A stretch of DNA of 59,847 bases, from positions 1 to 59,847 of the forward strand of contig JAQVXD010000013.1 in NCBI GenBank assembly GCA_028709385.1, read 5' to 3'. Source of the DNA: Fermentimonas sp. (GTDB lineage Bacteria > Bacteroidota > Bacteroidia > Bacteroidales > Dysgonomonadaceae). Position numbers and translations under genes: made by a program. Below the pieces are notes generated by a model. That model searched no databases and had not been told where the DNA came from. It saw only the letters and a list, made by a program, of their open reading frames with translations. This document shows positions 37,149 through 49,818 of this stretch, in pieces (position 1 is the stretch's first letter; each line of letters begins with the position of its first letter).

Positions 37149-38177
37149 ATGGAAGAGAATTTCGATATTCGCAGCAACAACAGTTTTCAGGACACCGATA
37201 GTGATTTTGAAATGACTTTGAGACCGCTTACTTTTAACGGATTCAAGGGACAAAACAGTCTTGTGGAAAATCTGAAGATTTTTGTCAGTGCTGCACGTAT
37301 GCGAGGGGAATCTCTCGACCATGTATTGCTTCACGGACCTCCAGGACTGGGTAAAACAACCCTGGCAAATATTATAGCAAATGAGCTGAGCGTAGGATTT
37401 AAAATAACATCCGGTCCTGTTCTTGACAAACCGGGTGATCTGGCAGGAATTTTAACTTCATTGGAAGAAAACGATGTGTTGTTTATTGATGAGATACACC
37501 GTTTATCACCAATTGTAGAGGAATATTTATACAGTGCAATGGAAGACTACCGGATTGATATATTAATAGACAAGGGTCCGAGTGCACGTTCGATACAAAT
37601 TGACCTTAATCCGTTTACTTTGGTTGGCGCTACAACCAGAAGCGGTTTGCTGACAAGCCCTTTGAGAGCAAGGTTTGGTATTAATATGCATCTTGAGTAT
37701 TACGACGCTGAAACCCTTACAGGAATTGTACTCAGGTCTGCCGATATTCTTAAAATCAGGTGTGATAAAAATGCTGCTGAGGAGATAGCATCAAGAAGCC
37801 GCGGTACGCCACGTATAGCGAATGCCTTACTGCGGCGCGTTCGTGACTTTGCCCAGGTAAAAGGAAACGGTTCAATAGATAAATCTATTTCAACATATGC
37901 TCTTGAAGCCCTTAATATTGATAAGTATGGATTGGATGAAATAGACAACAAAATTCTTCTTACAATTATCGATAAATTCAAGGGGGGACCGGTTGGCATA
38001 ACCACCATTGCTACTGCTGTCGGAGATGATCCGGGAACAATTGAGGAGGTGTATGAACCTTTTTTAATTAAAGAGGGTTTTATCAAGCGTACTCCGCGCG
38101 GAAGAGAGGTTACCGATCTGGCATACCGTCACCTTGGTCGAAATAAAAGAGGAAGTGAGCAGGGCTTGTTGTTCTGA
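37149..38177 (+). CDS. ruvB: Holliday junction helicase subunit RuvB
   Basis: AAA+ motor that drives branch migration with RuvA. The 342 residues carry Walker [10 protein letters not shown] near residue 62, Walker B LFIDEIHR, sensor 1 [18 protein letters not shown] and a C-terminal winged helix (about 265-335) ending [16 protein letters not shown]. Length is normal. ruvA and ruvC are not in the window. Confidence 0.97.
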   Translation: MEENFDIRSNNSFQDTDSDFEMTLRPLTFNGFKGQNSLVENLKIFVSAARMRGESLDHVLLHGPPGLGKTTLANIIANELSVGFKITSGPVLDKPGDLAGILTSLEENDVLFIDEIHRLSPIVEEYLYSAMEDYRIDILIDKGPSARSIQIDLNPFTLVGATTRSGLLTSPLRARFGINMHLEYYDAETLTGIVLRSADILKIRCDKNAAEEIASRSRGTPRIANALLRRVRDFAQVKGNGSIDKSISTYALEALNIDKYGLDEIDNKILLTIIDKFKGGPVGITTIATAVGDDPGTIEEVYEPFLIKEGFIKRTPRGREVTDLAYRHLGRNKRGSEQGLLF

Positions 38178-38219
38178 AGATTTAAACCTGCCTTCTTAGA
38201 ATTAACAACTACCTGTTTA

Positions 38220-38249
38220 AAACACTTTCCTGTTTATAGAAAGCTGTTT
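38220..38249. terminator. Weak bidirectional hairpin between ruvB and the DUF4270 gene
   Basis: AAACACTTTC pairs with GAAAGcTGTTT, a 10-bp stem with one bulged base and a 9-nt loop. It is followed by GTAAAAAT on the plus side and GTGTTTTAAA on the minus side. It sits between convergent gene ends at 38177 and 38272, where a terminator is expected, but the stem is weak. Confidence 0.4.
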
Positions 38250-38271
38250 GTAAAAATCTAAAGGAGAATAA

Positions 38272-39669
38272 TTAAAGCTTACTAAATATTAATTCCAACT
38301 GCAGACTACCCTGCCTCTTATCTAAAATAGTAGCTGAGGGCCACATGAGATTTTGAATTTTGGTGAGCATTTGTTGAGATGAATAGCCCTGTTGTACTGA
38401 AGTATAGGTAGCTTCAACCGGTATCAGATAATAAACAAGATCATACGGTTCGTCATTATTCTCCCGGTTATAATAATTTATCATCGACGAAATATTATTG
38501 AACTTGTAAGAGTATGTTGATGGGTCAAACTTCTCAGAAAGAAAGCTTGTAACATTATCCCTAAGTTTGCGATTCTCAAAAAATCCGTCTAATGAATCTT
38601 TGTTAATGAGAAGTAAATAATCCGGCGGACTTAATTTCACCATTTTATTTTCAGACTCATAGGGTAACGCGTAAACCGTAAAGTTTACAAGGTTCAGTGC
38701 CATAGACTGTAAATTCTCATGAACCTCAGAAATTGGGAACTTTATCTCCGTATTAACACCTGCTGGACTTTTTATATATGTAACATCAGGGTTATCAACC
38801 AACAGCTCGTCATTACTGCTCTTAATGTGGTTGACTTGTCTGACCTCCGGTGTATTATTCAATTTGAATACATCAGTACGTATTGTATCCTGTTTGGTTG
38901 AAGATCCTTTTTCGTCAAGATAATGGTAATGAACAAACAGTGAGGTCAGATCTGCGCTGATAATTGTGCTGTTACCAAAGCTTGTTGTGAAATATAGTCC
39001 CGGGAAGAACTCTCTGAAAGTATCTGTGTCCGATAATTTACCGTGACCTGCTTTCTTAAATTCTTCAAGAAATTTATCTCCTATAGTCTTAGGTACTTCA
39101 ACATTTATGAAATATTCTGTGTATGTAACAGTGGAGTAATCCTGCGCTGTGTAAGATTTTATTCTGTTGGTTGAGTTTCTCCCTGTAAAGCTTTGCTCTC
39201 CAAGAGGGGCACTCATATCTGCAAACAGTTCCGGGTTAACATTTGTGTAATCATTTGTGCTTGACAGGGATTTTACAACCTCATACACTGATAATGTCAT
39301 AGGAGCGATTGTGTCCCCAACCATCGATGTGTAGGCTATTTCCACCCTTACTGAGTCAATTACTGCTCCCTCTTTGAATTCCATCCCTTTGGGAAGATAA
39401 AACTCAGCAATATACTCAGACTTTATTGAGCCGAAAACCGGATCTGCATATTCTCCGAGTACCGGAAAGCTTGTTTTCCCAAAAATGGAATCAACCTGCA
39501 CTGTACGTGCCTGAAGCTGCAAGGTGTCAATACCCACCGTCAGCCTGTCCTTATCGGGCTGTATAGAGAAACCTACCTGATCAAGAGTGTCGTTGCAGGA
39601 GATAGTGAAAATTGCGACAAAGGTTATTAAAAGTAACTTATATATGGTTTTGAGCTTCATTAGTTTCAA
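38272..39669 (-). CDS. DUF4270 outer-membrane-type lipoprotein
   Basis: A 465-residue lipoprotein: signal peptide about 1-24 with lipobox FTISC and Cys25, followed by NDTLDQVGFSIQPDKDRL, which is typical of DUF4270. The remainder is beta-rich, probably a surface or periplasmic domain. Function is unknown. It precedes (on the same strand, 131 bp apart) a degenerate glycogen synthase-like gene, and that pair next to panC-panD is a common Bacteroidales neighbourhood. An alternative start at 39660 differs by three residues. Confidence 0.85.
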   Translation of the reverse strand: MKLMKLKTIYKLLLITFVAIFTISCNDTLDQVGFSIQPDKDRLTVGIDTLQLQARTVQVDSIFGKTSFPVLGEYADPVFGSIKSEYIAEFYLPKGMEFKEGAVIDSVRVEIAYTSMVGDTIAPMTLSVYEVVKSLSSTNDYTNVNPELFADMSAPLGEQSFTGRNSTNRIKSYTAQDYSTVTYTEYFINVEVPKTIGDKFLEEFKKAGHGKLSDTDTFREFFPGLYFTTSFGNSTIISADLTSLFVHYHYLDEKGSSTKQDTIRTDVFKLNNTPEVRQVNHIKSSNDELLVDNPDVTYIKSPAGVNTEIKFPISEVHENLQSMALNLVNFTVYALPYESENKMVKLSPPDYLLLINKDSLDGFFENRKLRDNVTSFLSEKFDPSTYSYKFNNISSMINYYNRENNDEPYDLVYYLIPVEATYTSVQQGYSSQQMLTKIQNLMWPSATILDKRQGSLQLELIFSKL

Positions 39670-39800
39670 TATATTATTTCAACGCCGCAAATATCCAAAA
39701 AAATAATGTGATTTAAAAACAGAATGAATCTTTCTTTCTATTTTTAAATATAATTGTGTATAGGTGAAGCTAAAATAAGTTTTAGTTAAGAAAGAAATTC

Positions 39801-40619
39801 TCAGTCTGCAATCTTATTGTAGAACGATTCTATCTCAACCACACTCTTGTCAAAGTCAGGCTGGAAAGGCAGAAGTTCTACCTTTTCATCTTTTATGTAC
39901 TTAGCAACTTCCGGATCTATGTTTTCACTTCCAAGAATTATACCATCGGAAAAATCAACAGCCAGTTTCATTAGATTTTGATAATCCATTACTCCTCTGC
40001 TTTTTACTTTCTCAATTTCAGGATCACCGATTCCTTCAAAACGGAGCTTCTCAGCTACATTTTTGTTGAAGGGCTTTTTAAAAGTTTCGTCATAAACTGA
40101 GTATATCACTTTTGCATCTTTAAAGCATGGATCATCTTTATATCCTTTTTTGACATAAAGCGGTGCTAATGCACTAAACCAACCGTGACAGTGAATAATA
40201 TCCGGAACCCATCTTAATTTCTTAATAGTTTCCATAACACCACGTACAAAGAAGATACTGCGTTCTTCGTTATCGTCATATTCTTCACCGTTCTTGTCAA
40301 CCAGTGTTTCTCTGTTTTGGAAATAATCCTCGTTGTCAATGAAATAAACCTGCATACGTGCCGGTTGGATAGAGGCTACCTTTATAATCAGAGAGTTATC
40401 CGAATCGTCAATAATAAGGTTCATACCGGAAAGTCGTATAACCTCATGAAGTTGATTCCTTCGTTCATTGATATTACCATACTTTGGCATGAATGCACGA
40501 ATTTCCATGCCTTTCTCCTGAATGGCCTGAGGTAAATATCGTGAAGTGTTCGAGATTGCTGTTTCATCTACATAAGGGTAGATTTCCTGAGAAATGTATA
40601 AAATTTTTTTTTGAGACAT
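39801..40619 (-). CDS. GT5-fold protein, glycogen/starch synthase-like N-domain only
   Basis: Resembles only the N-terminal domain of GT5 glycogen synthases: 272 residues against about 480 for the full enzyme. YISQEIYPYVDETAISNTSRYLPQAI lines up with the family's start, but the ADP-glucose-binding KTGG is replaced by DETA at residues 18-21. The HxHDW motif reads HCHGW at 143-147. With the second Rossmann domain also missing, glycogen synthesis is unlikely. The reading frame extends to 40667, but a -7 box at 40645-40652 lies within that stretch and MSQKKILYISQEIYP from 40619 matches the family start. Confidence 0.85.
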   Translation of the reverse strand: MSQKKILYISQEIYPYVDETAISNTSRYLPQAIQEKGMEIRAFMPKYGNINERRNQLHEVIRLSGMNLIIDDSDNSLIIKVASIQPARMQVYFIDNEDYFQNRETLVDKNGEEYDDNEERSIFFVRGVMETIKKLRWVPDIIHCHGWFSALAPLYVKKGYKDDPCFKDAKVIYSVYDETFKKPFNKNVAEKLRFEGIGDPEIEKVKSRGVMDYQNLMKLAVDFSDGIILGSENIDPEVAKYIKDEKVELLPFQPDFDKSVVEIESFYNKIAD

Positions 40620-40644
40620 GAAGCTAATTATCTTAATTTGAGTA

Positions 40645-40652
40645 CAAAGATA
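40645..40652 (-). promoter_or_regulatory. Promoter -7 box of the GT5-like gene
   Basis: TATCTTTG on the minus strand, implying a leader of about 20 nt to the ATG at 40619. It rules against the upstream ATG at 40667. Confidence 0.5.
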
Positions 40653-40791
40653 ATAAAAAAAATCCACATAATAACAAAATATAAATGCATGAAAGTTATA
40701 AGTGGCAGTCAGTTAGCCACATAAGTGTTGTTGCGGTTGTTTTTTAGAGTGAAATAATGCAAATTCTTTTCTATATGTGGCAATTATTTTG

Positions 40792-40799
40792 TTGCTTTG
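40792..40799 (+). promoter_or_regulatory. Possible promoter -7 box of panC-panD
   Basis: TTGCTTTG, a near match (T for A at position 2) to TAnnTTTG. Transcription would start near 40804-40806, so translation from the frame's first ATG at 40797 would be impossible and the leader to 40818 would be about 12 nt. Confidence 0.35.
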
Positions 40800-40817
40800 C
40801 ACTCTAAAATGCGGGCG

Positions 40818-41660
40818 ATGAAAATAATAGATACAATATCCGAAATAGAAAATCAACTGCAGGGTTGTCGCAAAAAGGGAGAAACTATCGGTTTAGTACC
40901 TACAATGGGTGCCCTTCACGAGGGCCATGCCTCTCTTGTGAAGAGGTGTACGGCAGATAATAATATAAGCGTTGTGAGTGTGTTTGTTAATCCTACCCAG
41001 TTTAATAACAATGAGGATCTAAAGCTTTATCCGCGCACACCGGAAAAAGATTATGAATTACTCGAAGAATTGGGAGTTGATTATGTTTTCTCTCCTTCAG
41101 TTGAAGAGATGTATCCTGAGGAGGATAAACGGGTATTTGATTTTGGGCAGCTTGATAAAGTAATGGAAGGAGAGTTCAGACCCGGACATTTCAACGGTGT
41201 TGCACAAATTGTTAGCAAGTTGTTTGCTATAATAAAGCCTGACAATGCCTATTTTGGTGAAAAAGACTTTCAGCAGCTGGCTATTGTCAGAGATATGGTA
41301 AGACAACTCTCAATGCCAGTTAATGTAATCGGTATGCCCATCATTCGTGAGAGCAACAGATTAGCGATGAGCAGTCGTAATCAGCGCCTTTCTGAAGAGC
41401 AAAAGAAGAATGCCTCAGAAATTTACAAAGTTTTAAGAGAAAGCAAGTCTTCGATGAGCGAATATACACCTGAGAAACTTTCTGATTACGTAATCGCAAG
41501 GATAAATAATGTTCCCGGTTTAAAAACAGAATACTTTCAGATTGTAGATGGAGACAATCTGCAGCAAGTCACAGTGTGGAACGACTCTGATTACATTGTT
41601 GGCTGTATTGCAGTGTTTTGCGGAGATGTAAGATTAATTGATAATATCAGATACAAATAA
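40818..41660 (+). CDS. panC: Pantothenate synthetase (pantoate-beta-alanine ligase)
   Basis: Joins pantoate and beta-alanine with ATP, a step of vitamin B5 and CoA synthesis. The 280 residues include the HxGH nucleotidyl-binding segment in [14 protein letters not shown] near residue 30, GEKDFQQL mid-protein and the KMSKS-like MSSRNQRLS near 180. The frame opens with ATGs at 40797 and 40809, but 40818 ([10 protein letters not shown]) matches the family start and lies after the promoter box. panD follows 7 bp later, supplying beta-alanine for this reaction. Confidence 0.95.
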   Translation: MKIIDTISEIENQLQGCRKKGETIGLVPTMGALHEGHASLVKRCTADNNISVVSVFVNPTQFNNNEDLKLYPRTPEKDYELLEELGVDYVFSPSVEEMYPEEDKRVFDFGQLDKVMEGEFRPGHFNGVAQIVSKLFAIIKPDNAYFGEKDFQQLAIVRDMVRQLSMPVNVIGMPIIRESNRLAMSSRNQRLSEEQKKNASEIYKVLRESKSSMSEYTPEKLSDYVIARINNVPGLKTEYFQIVDGDNLQQVTVWNDSDYIVGCIAVFCGDVRLIDNIRYK

Positions 41661-41667
41661 AAGATAT

Positions 41668-42021
41668 ATGCGGGTCGAAATTTTAAAATCAAAAATACAC
41701 AGGGCAACTGTAACGGATGCCAACCTGAATTACGAAGGAAGCATCACAATTGATGAAGATTTGATTGATGCAGCCAATATGTTTGTTCACGAGAAAGTGG
41801 CAATCGTAAATAACAATAACGGGGAACGTTTCGAGACCTATATCATACGGGGTGAGCGAGGATCAGGAGTTGTCTGCCTTAACGGCGCCGCAGCAAGGAA
41901 AGTTCAAAAAGGTGATATAATAATTATAATGAGCTATGCTTCAATACCCTTTGAAGAGGCCAAAACTTTCAGTCCGACTGTCATCAATCTCGATGGAAAA
42001 TCAAATCGATTAAAAAAATAG
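41668..42021 (+). CDS. panD: Aspartate 1-decarboxylase (pyruvoyl enzyme)
   Basis: Makes beta-alanine from aspartate. From the ATG at 41668 the protein has 117 residues, the usual proenzyme length, and the self-cleavage site Gly24-Ser25 (YEGSIT) falls exactly at the family position; Ser25 becomes the pyruvoyl group. The frame opens earlier at 41638, within panC, but the family alignment starts at [11 protein letters not shown]. Tyr and Arg residues of the catalytic pocket are visible ([17 protein letters not shown]). Co-transcribed with panC. Confidence 0.96.
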   Translation: MRVEILKSKIHRATVTDANLNYEGSITIDEDLIDAANMFVHEKVAIVNNNNGERFETYIIRGERGSGVVCLNGAAARKVQKGDIIIIMSYASIPFEEAKTFSPTVINLDGKSNRLKK

Positions 42022-42039
42022 TATTAACTGTTACATATG

Positions 42040-42071
42040 CCGTCAGCTACTTTTTGTATCTGGCGGTTTTT
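42040..42071 (+). terminator. Terminator of panC-panD
   Basis: CCGTCAG pairs with CTGGCGG (one G-T pair) across a 13-nt loop and is followed by TTTTT. It lies 18 bp after panD and only 11 bp before the next start codon. The loop holds ACTTTTTG, a poor version of the -7 box. Confidence 0.7.
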
Positions 42072-42082
42072 AATAAACTGAA

Positions 42083-43405
42083 GTGTATACCAACAGACAC
42101 ATTTTTAAAATCAGCGCCCCAATCTTTTTGAGTCTTTTAGCTCAGAATCTGATACAGGTTATTGACACAGCCTTCCTGGGAAGAGTGGGAGAGATAGAGC
42201 TTGGAGCTTCAGCACTGGCGGGTGTAATGTATATTGCTATCTACACTCTCGGCTTCGGATTTAGTATGGGAAGCCAGATACTTATCGGGCGACGAAACGG
42301 AGAAAAAAATTACAGTAAAATCGGTGATATAGTAATACAGGGAGCGCTTTTCTTATTAATTCCTGCAATTATTCTGATCCCCTTATTGAGATTTGGAGCT
42401 GTCAACTGGATTCCCGCATTGTTTAAGTCTGCAGACGTCGCCGGGGCTGTATCAGAGTATCTTCAATGGCGTGTGTTCGGATTAATATTCGCCTTTTTCA
42501 ATCTTATGTTTCGTGCATTTTATATAGGAATTGCACGTACAAATGTGCTCACGATAAATGCTGTTGTGATGGGTGTCGTAAACATCATATTTGATTACGG
42601 GCTTATATTCGGTAATTTAGGAATGCCCGAAATGGGGATAGGCGGTGCAGCAATTGCATCAGTTATAGCAGAATTCTCATCAACTCTTTTCTTCCTGATT
42701 TATACAAGAAAAACTGTAGATCTTCTGAAATACGGATTCAATAAGATCAGATTCCAATGGACTGTTATTAAAAAGACGCTTGATATTTCCATTTTCATGA
42801 TGGCTCAATATCTTTTCTCAATCTCCACCTGGTTCTTGTTTTTCATGCTGATAGAAAATTATATGGGTGAGAGACCACTTGCCGTAACAAATATTGTACG
42901 CAGTTTCTATACAATTTTCACGATACCGTCACACGCAATAGGTTCAAGTACAAGCACCCTTGTCAGCAATACCATTGGTGCAGGCTGGACCCATGAGGTT
43001 ATGGGACTGATTAAGAGACTAGCCCTGATTAGTCTGGGTGTAATGCTGATAGTTATTTCAGTACTCCTTGCTTTCCCAAAATTAATGATCAAAATTTACA
43101 CAGACGATCCTTCACTGATTTCAGATACTGTGGTACCGTTATACGTAATGATATCATCCCTGCCAATATACAGTCTGGGCTCCGTCCTATTCAGTGCCGT
43201 TTCAGGAACAGGGAATACCCGCACAGCTCTTAAGTTTGAAATAATAACCCTTCTGTTTTATGTCACATACATGTGGTTTATTATTGTTTACATGAAAGCT
43301 TCAGTTGCTGCAGCATGGACAACCGAACATGTTTACTGGTTTTTACTAATGACTATGTCTTTCTTCTACCTTAGGAGTGAAAAATGGAAAGAGAGAAAGA
43401 TTTAG
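42083..43405 (+). CDS. MATE-family efflux transporter
   Basis: Inner-membrane multidrug/toxin exporter of the MATE family, 440 residues with about 12 hydrophobic segments. The start region PIFLSLLAQNLIQVIDTAFLGRVGE and the repeat-2 counterpart match NorM/DinF-like proteins. Substrate is unknown. The frame begins with GTG at 42083; no ATG occurs before the first helix, so GTG is the supported start. It lies 61 bp after panD behind a terminator hairpin, so its promoter should overlap that hairpin. Confidence 0.88.
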   Translation: MYTNRHIFKISAPIFLSLLAQNLIQVIDTAFLGRVGEIELGASALAGVMYIAIYTLGFGFSMGSQILIGRRNGEKNYSKIGDIVIQGALFLLIPAIILIPLLRFGAVNWIPALFKSADVAGAVSEYLQWRVFGLIFAFFNLMFRAFYIGIARTNVLTINAVVMGVVNIIFDYGLIFGNLGMPEMGIGGAAIASVIAEFSSTLFFLIYTRKTVDLLKYGFNKIRFQWTVIKKTLDISIFMMAQYLFSISTWFLFFMLIENYMGERPLAVTNIVRSFYTIFTIPSHAIGSSTSTLVSNTIGAGWTHEVMGLIKRLALISLGVMLIVISVLLAFPKLMIKIYTDDPSLISDTVVPLYVMISSLPIYSLGSVLFSAVSGTGNTRTALKFEIITLLFYVTYMWFIIVYMKASVAAAWTTEHVYWFLLMTMSFFYLRSEKWKERKI

Positions 43406-43449
43406 TTAGATTTATAGTTATCTTTACCATTTAAAAACAGAGCAGATAT

Positions 43450-46538
<3,089 letters not shown>

Positions 46539-46558
46539 TCATTTGTGACTTTTAGGAT

Positions 46559-47449
46559 TTAGTCCTCCATCACAAAACTATGTGAACCAATGTGATGGCC
46601 GTCAGCAAAAATATCCGCTTTAAATGTTCCGGGCATAAGAAATTCTTCAATGTCCCAGTACATTGTTACAGGAATCTCTTCTCCTCCGTATTCCACAATT
46701 CGCTTCATTGAGTAAAGGATTTCACTGTTTTCATAAGGGAATTTATCGTTAGGACTTTTAGACAAAACAGTACCGTCAGGTGAAAGGATTCTTACAAATA
46801 CTGTTCTTTCGCCCGGTTCTGTTGTTATGTTTCTTGCTATGGTAAATGTAACGACAAACTGTGTACTGCGGCTCAGGCGGCTTTGTTCCCTTCCTCTGTC
46901 GTTAACAGCTTTAGCATTAATGTTTGTTGCTACCAGCTGTGCTGCCAGTGAAACTTTTTCCGATAGTTGTTCCTTTTCCTGTGAAACTTGCTGAAGTGTA
47001 CGGCTGGTTCTGTTGTATTGATCTGTTATCTGTTCATTCTGCGCCCTCAGCTCATTGTTAAGAGTGTTAAGCGAGTCTATCTGATGGATATAAGAACGCA
47101 GTATCTTGCGCAGTGTTGCAAGCTCATCTGACAGTCTTTTAATCTCTGCCTTGTCGCTTGCCTGTGTCATACGCAACTCTTCCTGTAAGCGCAGTACTTT
47201 GGCCTGTTCATTCTGAAGCTTGTAAAGCAATGAATCATTCTGTACACTAAACTTAAAGCCTTCATACTGTAATGAAATAGCCTCATACTCATCTTCCAGT
47301 TCCTGTTTGTCAACAATATACTGCTCCTGCAACTCTTTCACTTGTGAATTTCGAGTCACAAGAAAACCGATTAGTATAGCAGTAACGATAAGTAAAATTC
47401 CGATCAGGGCAATAAGTTGAGGGGTGCGCTCCCTAAAGTTTATCTTCAT
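46559..47449 (-). CDS. Membrane-anchored coiled-coil protein (296 aa)
   Basis: No named family recognised. One membrane helix (about 11-32) is followed by a long coiled coil (about 36-170, for example LQEELRMTQASDKAEIKRLS) and a beta-rich C-terminal domain (about 195-296; TEPGERTVFVRILSPDGTVL). The layout suggests a structural protein whose coiled coil spans the periplasm. The frame extends to 47506, but MKINFRERTPQ at 47449 gives a normal type II anchor, and a -7 box at 47476-47483 lies between the two. It is convergent to ligA with 20 bp between stops. Confidence 0.75.
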   Translation of the reverse strand: MKINFRERTPQLIALIGILLIVTAILIGFLVTRNSQVKELQEQYIVDKQELEDEYEAISLQYEGFKFSVQNDSLLYKLQNEQAKVLRLQEELRMTQASDKAEIKRLSDELATLRKILRSYIHQIDSLNTLNNELRAQNEQITDQYNRTSRTLQQVSQEKEQLSEKVSLAAQLVATNINAKAVNDRGREQSRLSRSTQFVVTFTIARNITTEPGERTVFVRILSPDGTVLSKSPNDKFPYENSEILYSMKRIVEYGGEEIPVTMYWDIEEFLMPGTFKADIFADGHHIGSHSFVMED

Positions 47450-47475
47450 TTTTTTAGTTTCTATCCAATAGAAAA

Positions 47476-47483
47476 CAAAAATA
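47476..47483 (-). promoter_or_regulatory. Promoter -7 box of the coiled-coil protein gene
   Basis: TATTTTTG on the minus strand, with a leader of about 22 nt to the ATG at 47449. It excludes the more distant ATG at 47506 as start. Confidence 0.5.
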
Positions 47484-47680
47484 TACGTTTTCATACTAAT
47501 ACCCAATGTTTAGCTGCTCTTTTTCGTAAATTTAATAAATGCTATAGCAAATAAATTCCCAAACATCTGTTTGGTTTCTGTTTTTTTAGGCCAATTAAAA
47601 TAAAGCAAACACGTTTTCAGCAATTAATTAAAAGAGATTCAATTAATTTCAAAAAATCAACAATAATATCTATTATTTGT

Positions 47681-47688
47681 TATATTTG
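47681..47688 (+). promoter_or_regulatory. Promoter -7 box of the DUF4488 lipoprotein gene
   Basis: TATATTTG, a full match to TAnnTTTG. It implies an unusually long leader of about 108 nt before the ATG at 47803. Confidence 0.45.
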
Positions 47689-47802
47689 TGAAGATGTTTT
47701 GTTCTGCTATCAGATTTGGAAAATTATCTGTGTAATAGTGATTTACTTTAGTCTGTTTTGGGGAAATAGAGTTTTAAAACGGAAGTTCTAAAATATAATA
47801 TT

Positions 47803-48351
47803 ATGAAAACGGTCGGGTGTATTTTATTTTTCTGTGTACTTCTGCTGTCAGCAGGTTGCAGCACCTCAAAAAATGCAATAAGCAGAAAAGCTGACAGAAA
47901 TGCTGAAAGTATTATCGGTTTGTGGGAAGTGAAAGCTATCCATAATAGTGATGAGGCGGGATATGAGGTCACTCCCAGTGGAATGTTTAAGATTGTGCAG
48001 TCGGATGGAAGATTTATTAATTTTATGTCAACAGAAGAAGGTGCAATTATTACTGTAGATGGTTCTTATAAACTTGAAGGAGATTTATATACAGAATCAA
48101 TTATCAATTCTTTTAATAAAAGTCAGGAAGGGAAAGACAATCCACTCCAAATCAAAATGTCGCATGATAACTTCATGTACCTGCGTTGGTTTCAGCCCAT
48201 TGATGAATTCGGTGTTGAGCAAAACAGGTGGGTAGAAGAGATATGGCAGAGAGTGTTGATTGAAGATCTGGAAGTGAGTAACGTAGATCTTCGTCAGGAG
48301 CTAAGGTTACTTCTTGATGATGAAGAAATCATTGAGAAAGTTGTAGATTAA
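47803..48351 (+). CDS. DUF4488-like lipoprotein
   Basis: A 182-residue lipoprotein: short hydrophobic signal and lipobox LLSAGC with Cys19. The mature part begins with NAESIIGLWEVKAIHNSDEAGYEV, a lipocalin-like opening that matches DUF4488 of Bacteroidota, followed by beta strands (FKIVQSDGRFINFMSTEEGA). Such proteins may bind a small ligand, but function is unknown. The C-terminal 40 residues are acidic and helical. It is monocistronic and convergent with metY. Confidence 0.78.
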   Translation: MKTVGCILFFCVLLLSAGCSTSKNAISRKADRNAESIIGLWEVKAIHNSDEAGYEVTPSGMFKIVQSDGRFINFMSTEEGAIITVDGSYKLEGDLYTESIINSFNKSQEGKDNPLQIKMSHDNFMYLRWFQPIDEFGVEQNRWVEEIWQRVLIEDLEVSNVDLRQELRLLLDDEEIIEKVVD

Positions 48352-48354
48352 ACA

Positions 48355-48395
48355 GAAAAAAAGAGGGTATTTCAGAATATATTGAAATCACCCTC
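48355..48395. terminator. Terminator between the DUF4488 gene and metY
   Basis: GAGGGTATTTCA pairs with TGAAATcACCCTC (one bulged base) across a short loop at 48375-48382. On the minus strand it is followed by TTTTTTT (48356-48362), which makes it a good metY terminator. On the plus strand it lies 12 bp past the DUF4488 stop but has only a weak T stretch (GTGTTTATT). Confidence 0.75.
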
Positions 48396-48434
48396 GTGTT
48401 TATTAACCTTAAAGATTATCTGTTGCTCACAATA

Positions 48435-49739
<1,305 letters not shown>

Positions 49740-49755
49740 CTAAATTAATATCACG

Positions 49756-49763
49756 CAAAAATA
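49756..49763 (-). promoter_or_regulatory. Promoter -7 box of metY
   Basis: TATTTTTG on the minus strand. The transcript would start near 49751 and have a leader of about 17 nt, too short for a SAM riboswitch. Confidence 0.55.
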
Positions 49764-49818
49764 GGACAAAAAACGAGAATATGTAATGTTTTATTGTTAT
49801 TAAGTGATAAATTAACAC

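Larger units (their letters stand above)
47450..47802. other. 353-bp divergent intergenic region
   Basis: Holds two divergent -7 boxes (minus 47476-47483; plus 47681-47688) and a small hairpin CCAAAC-ATCT-GTTTGG at 47559-47574 followed by the T-rich stretch to 47588. Between 47695 and 47802 lies a probable 5' leader of about 108 nt for the DUF4488 gene; I see no recognised riboswitch in it. The rest is A+T-rich with no open frame worth reporting. Confidence 0.5.
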
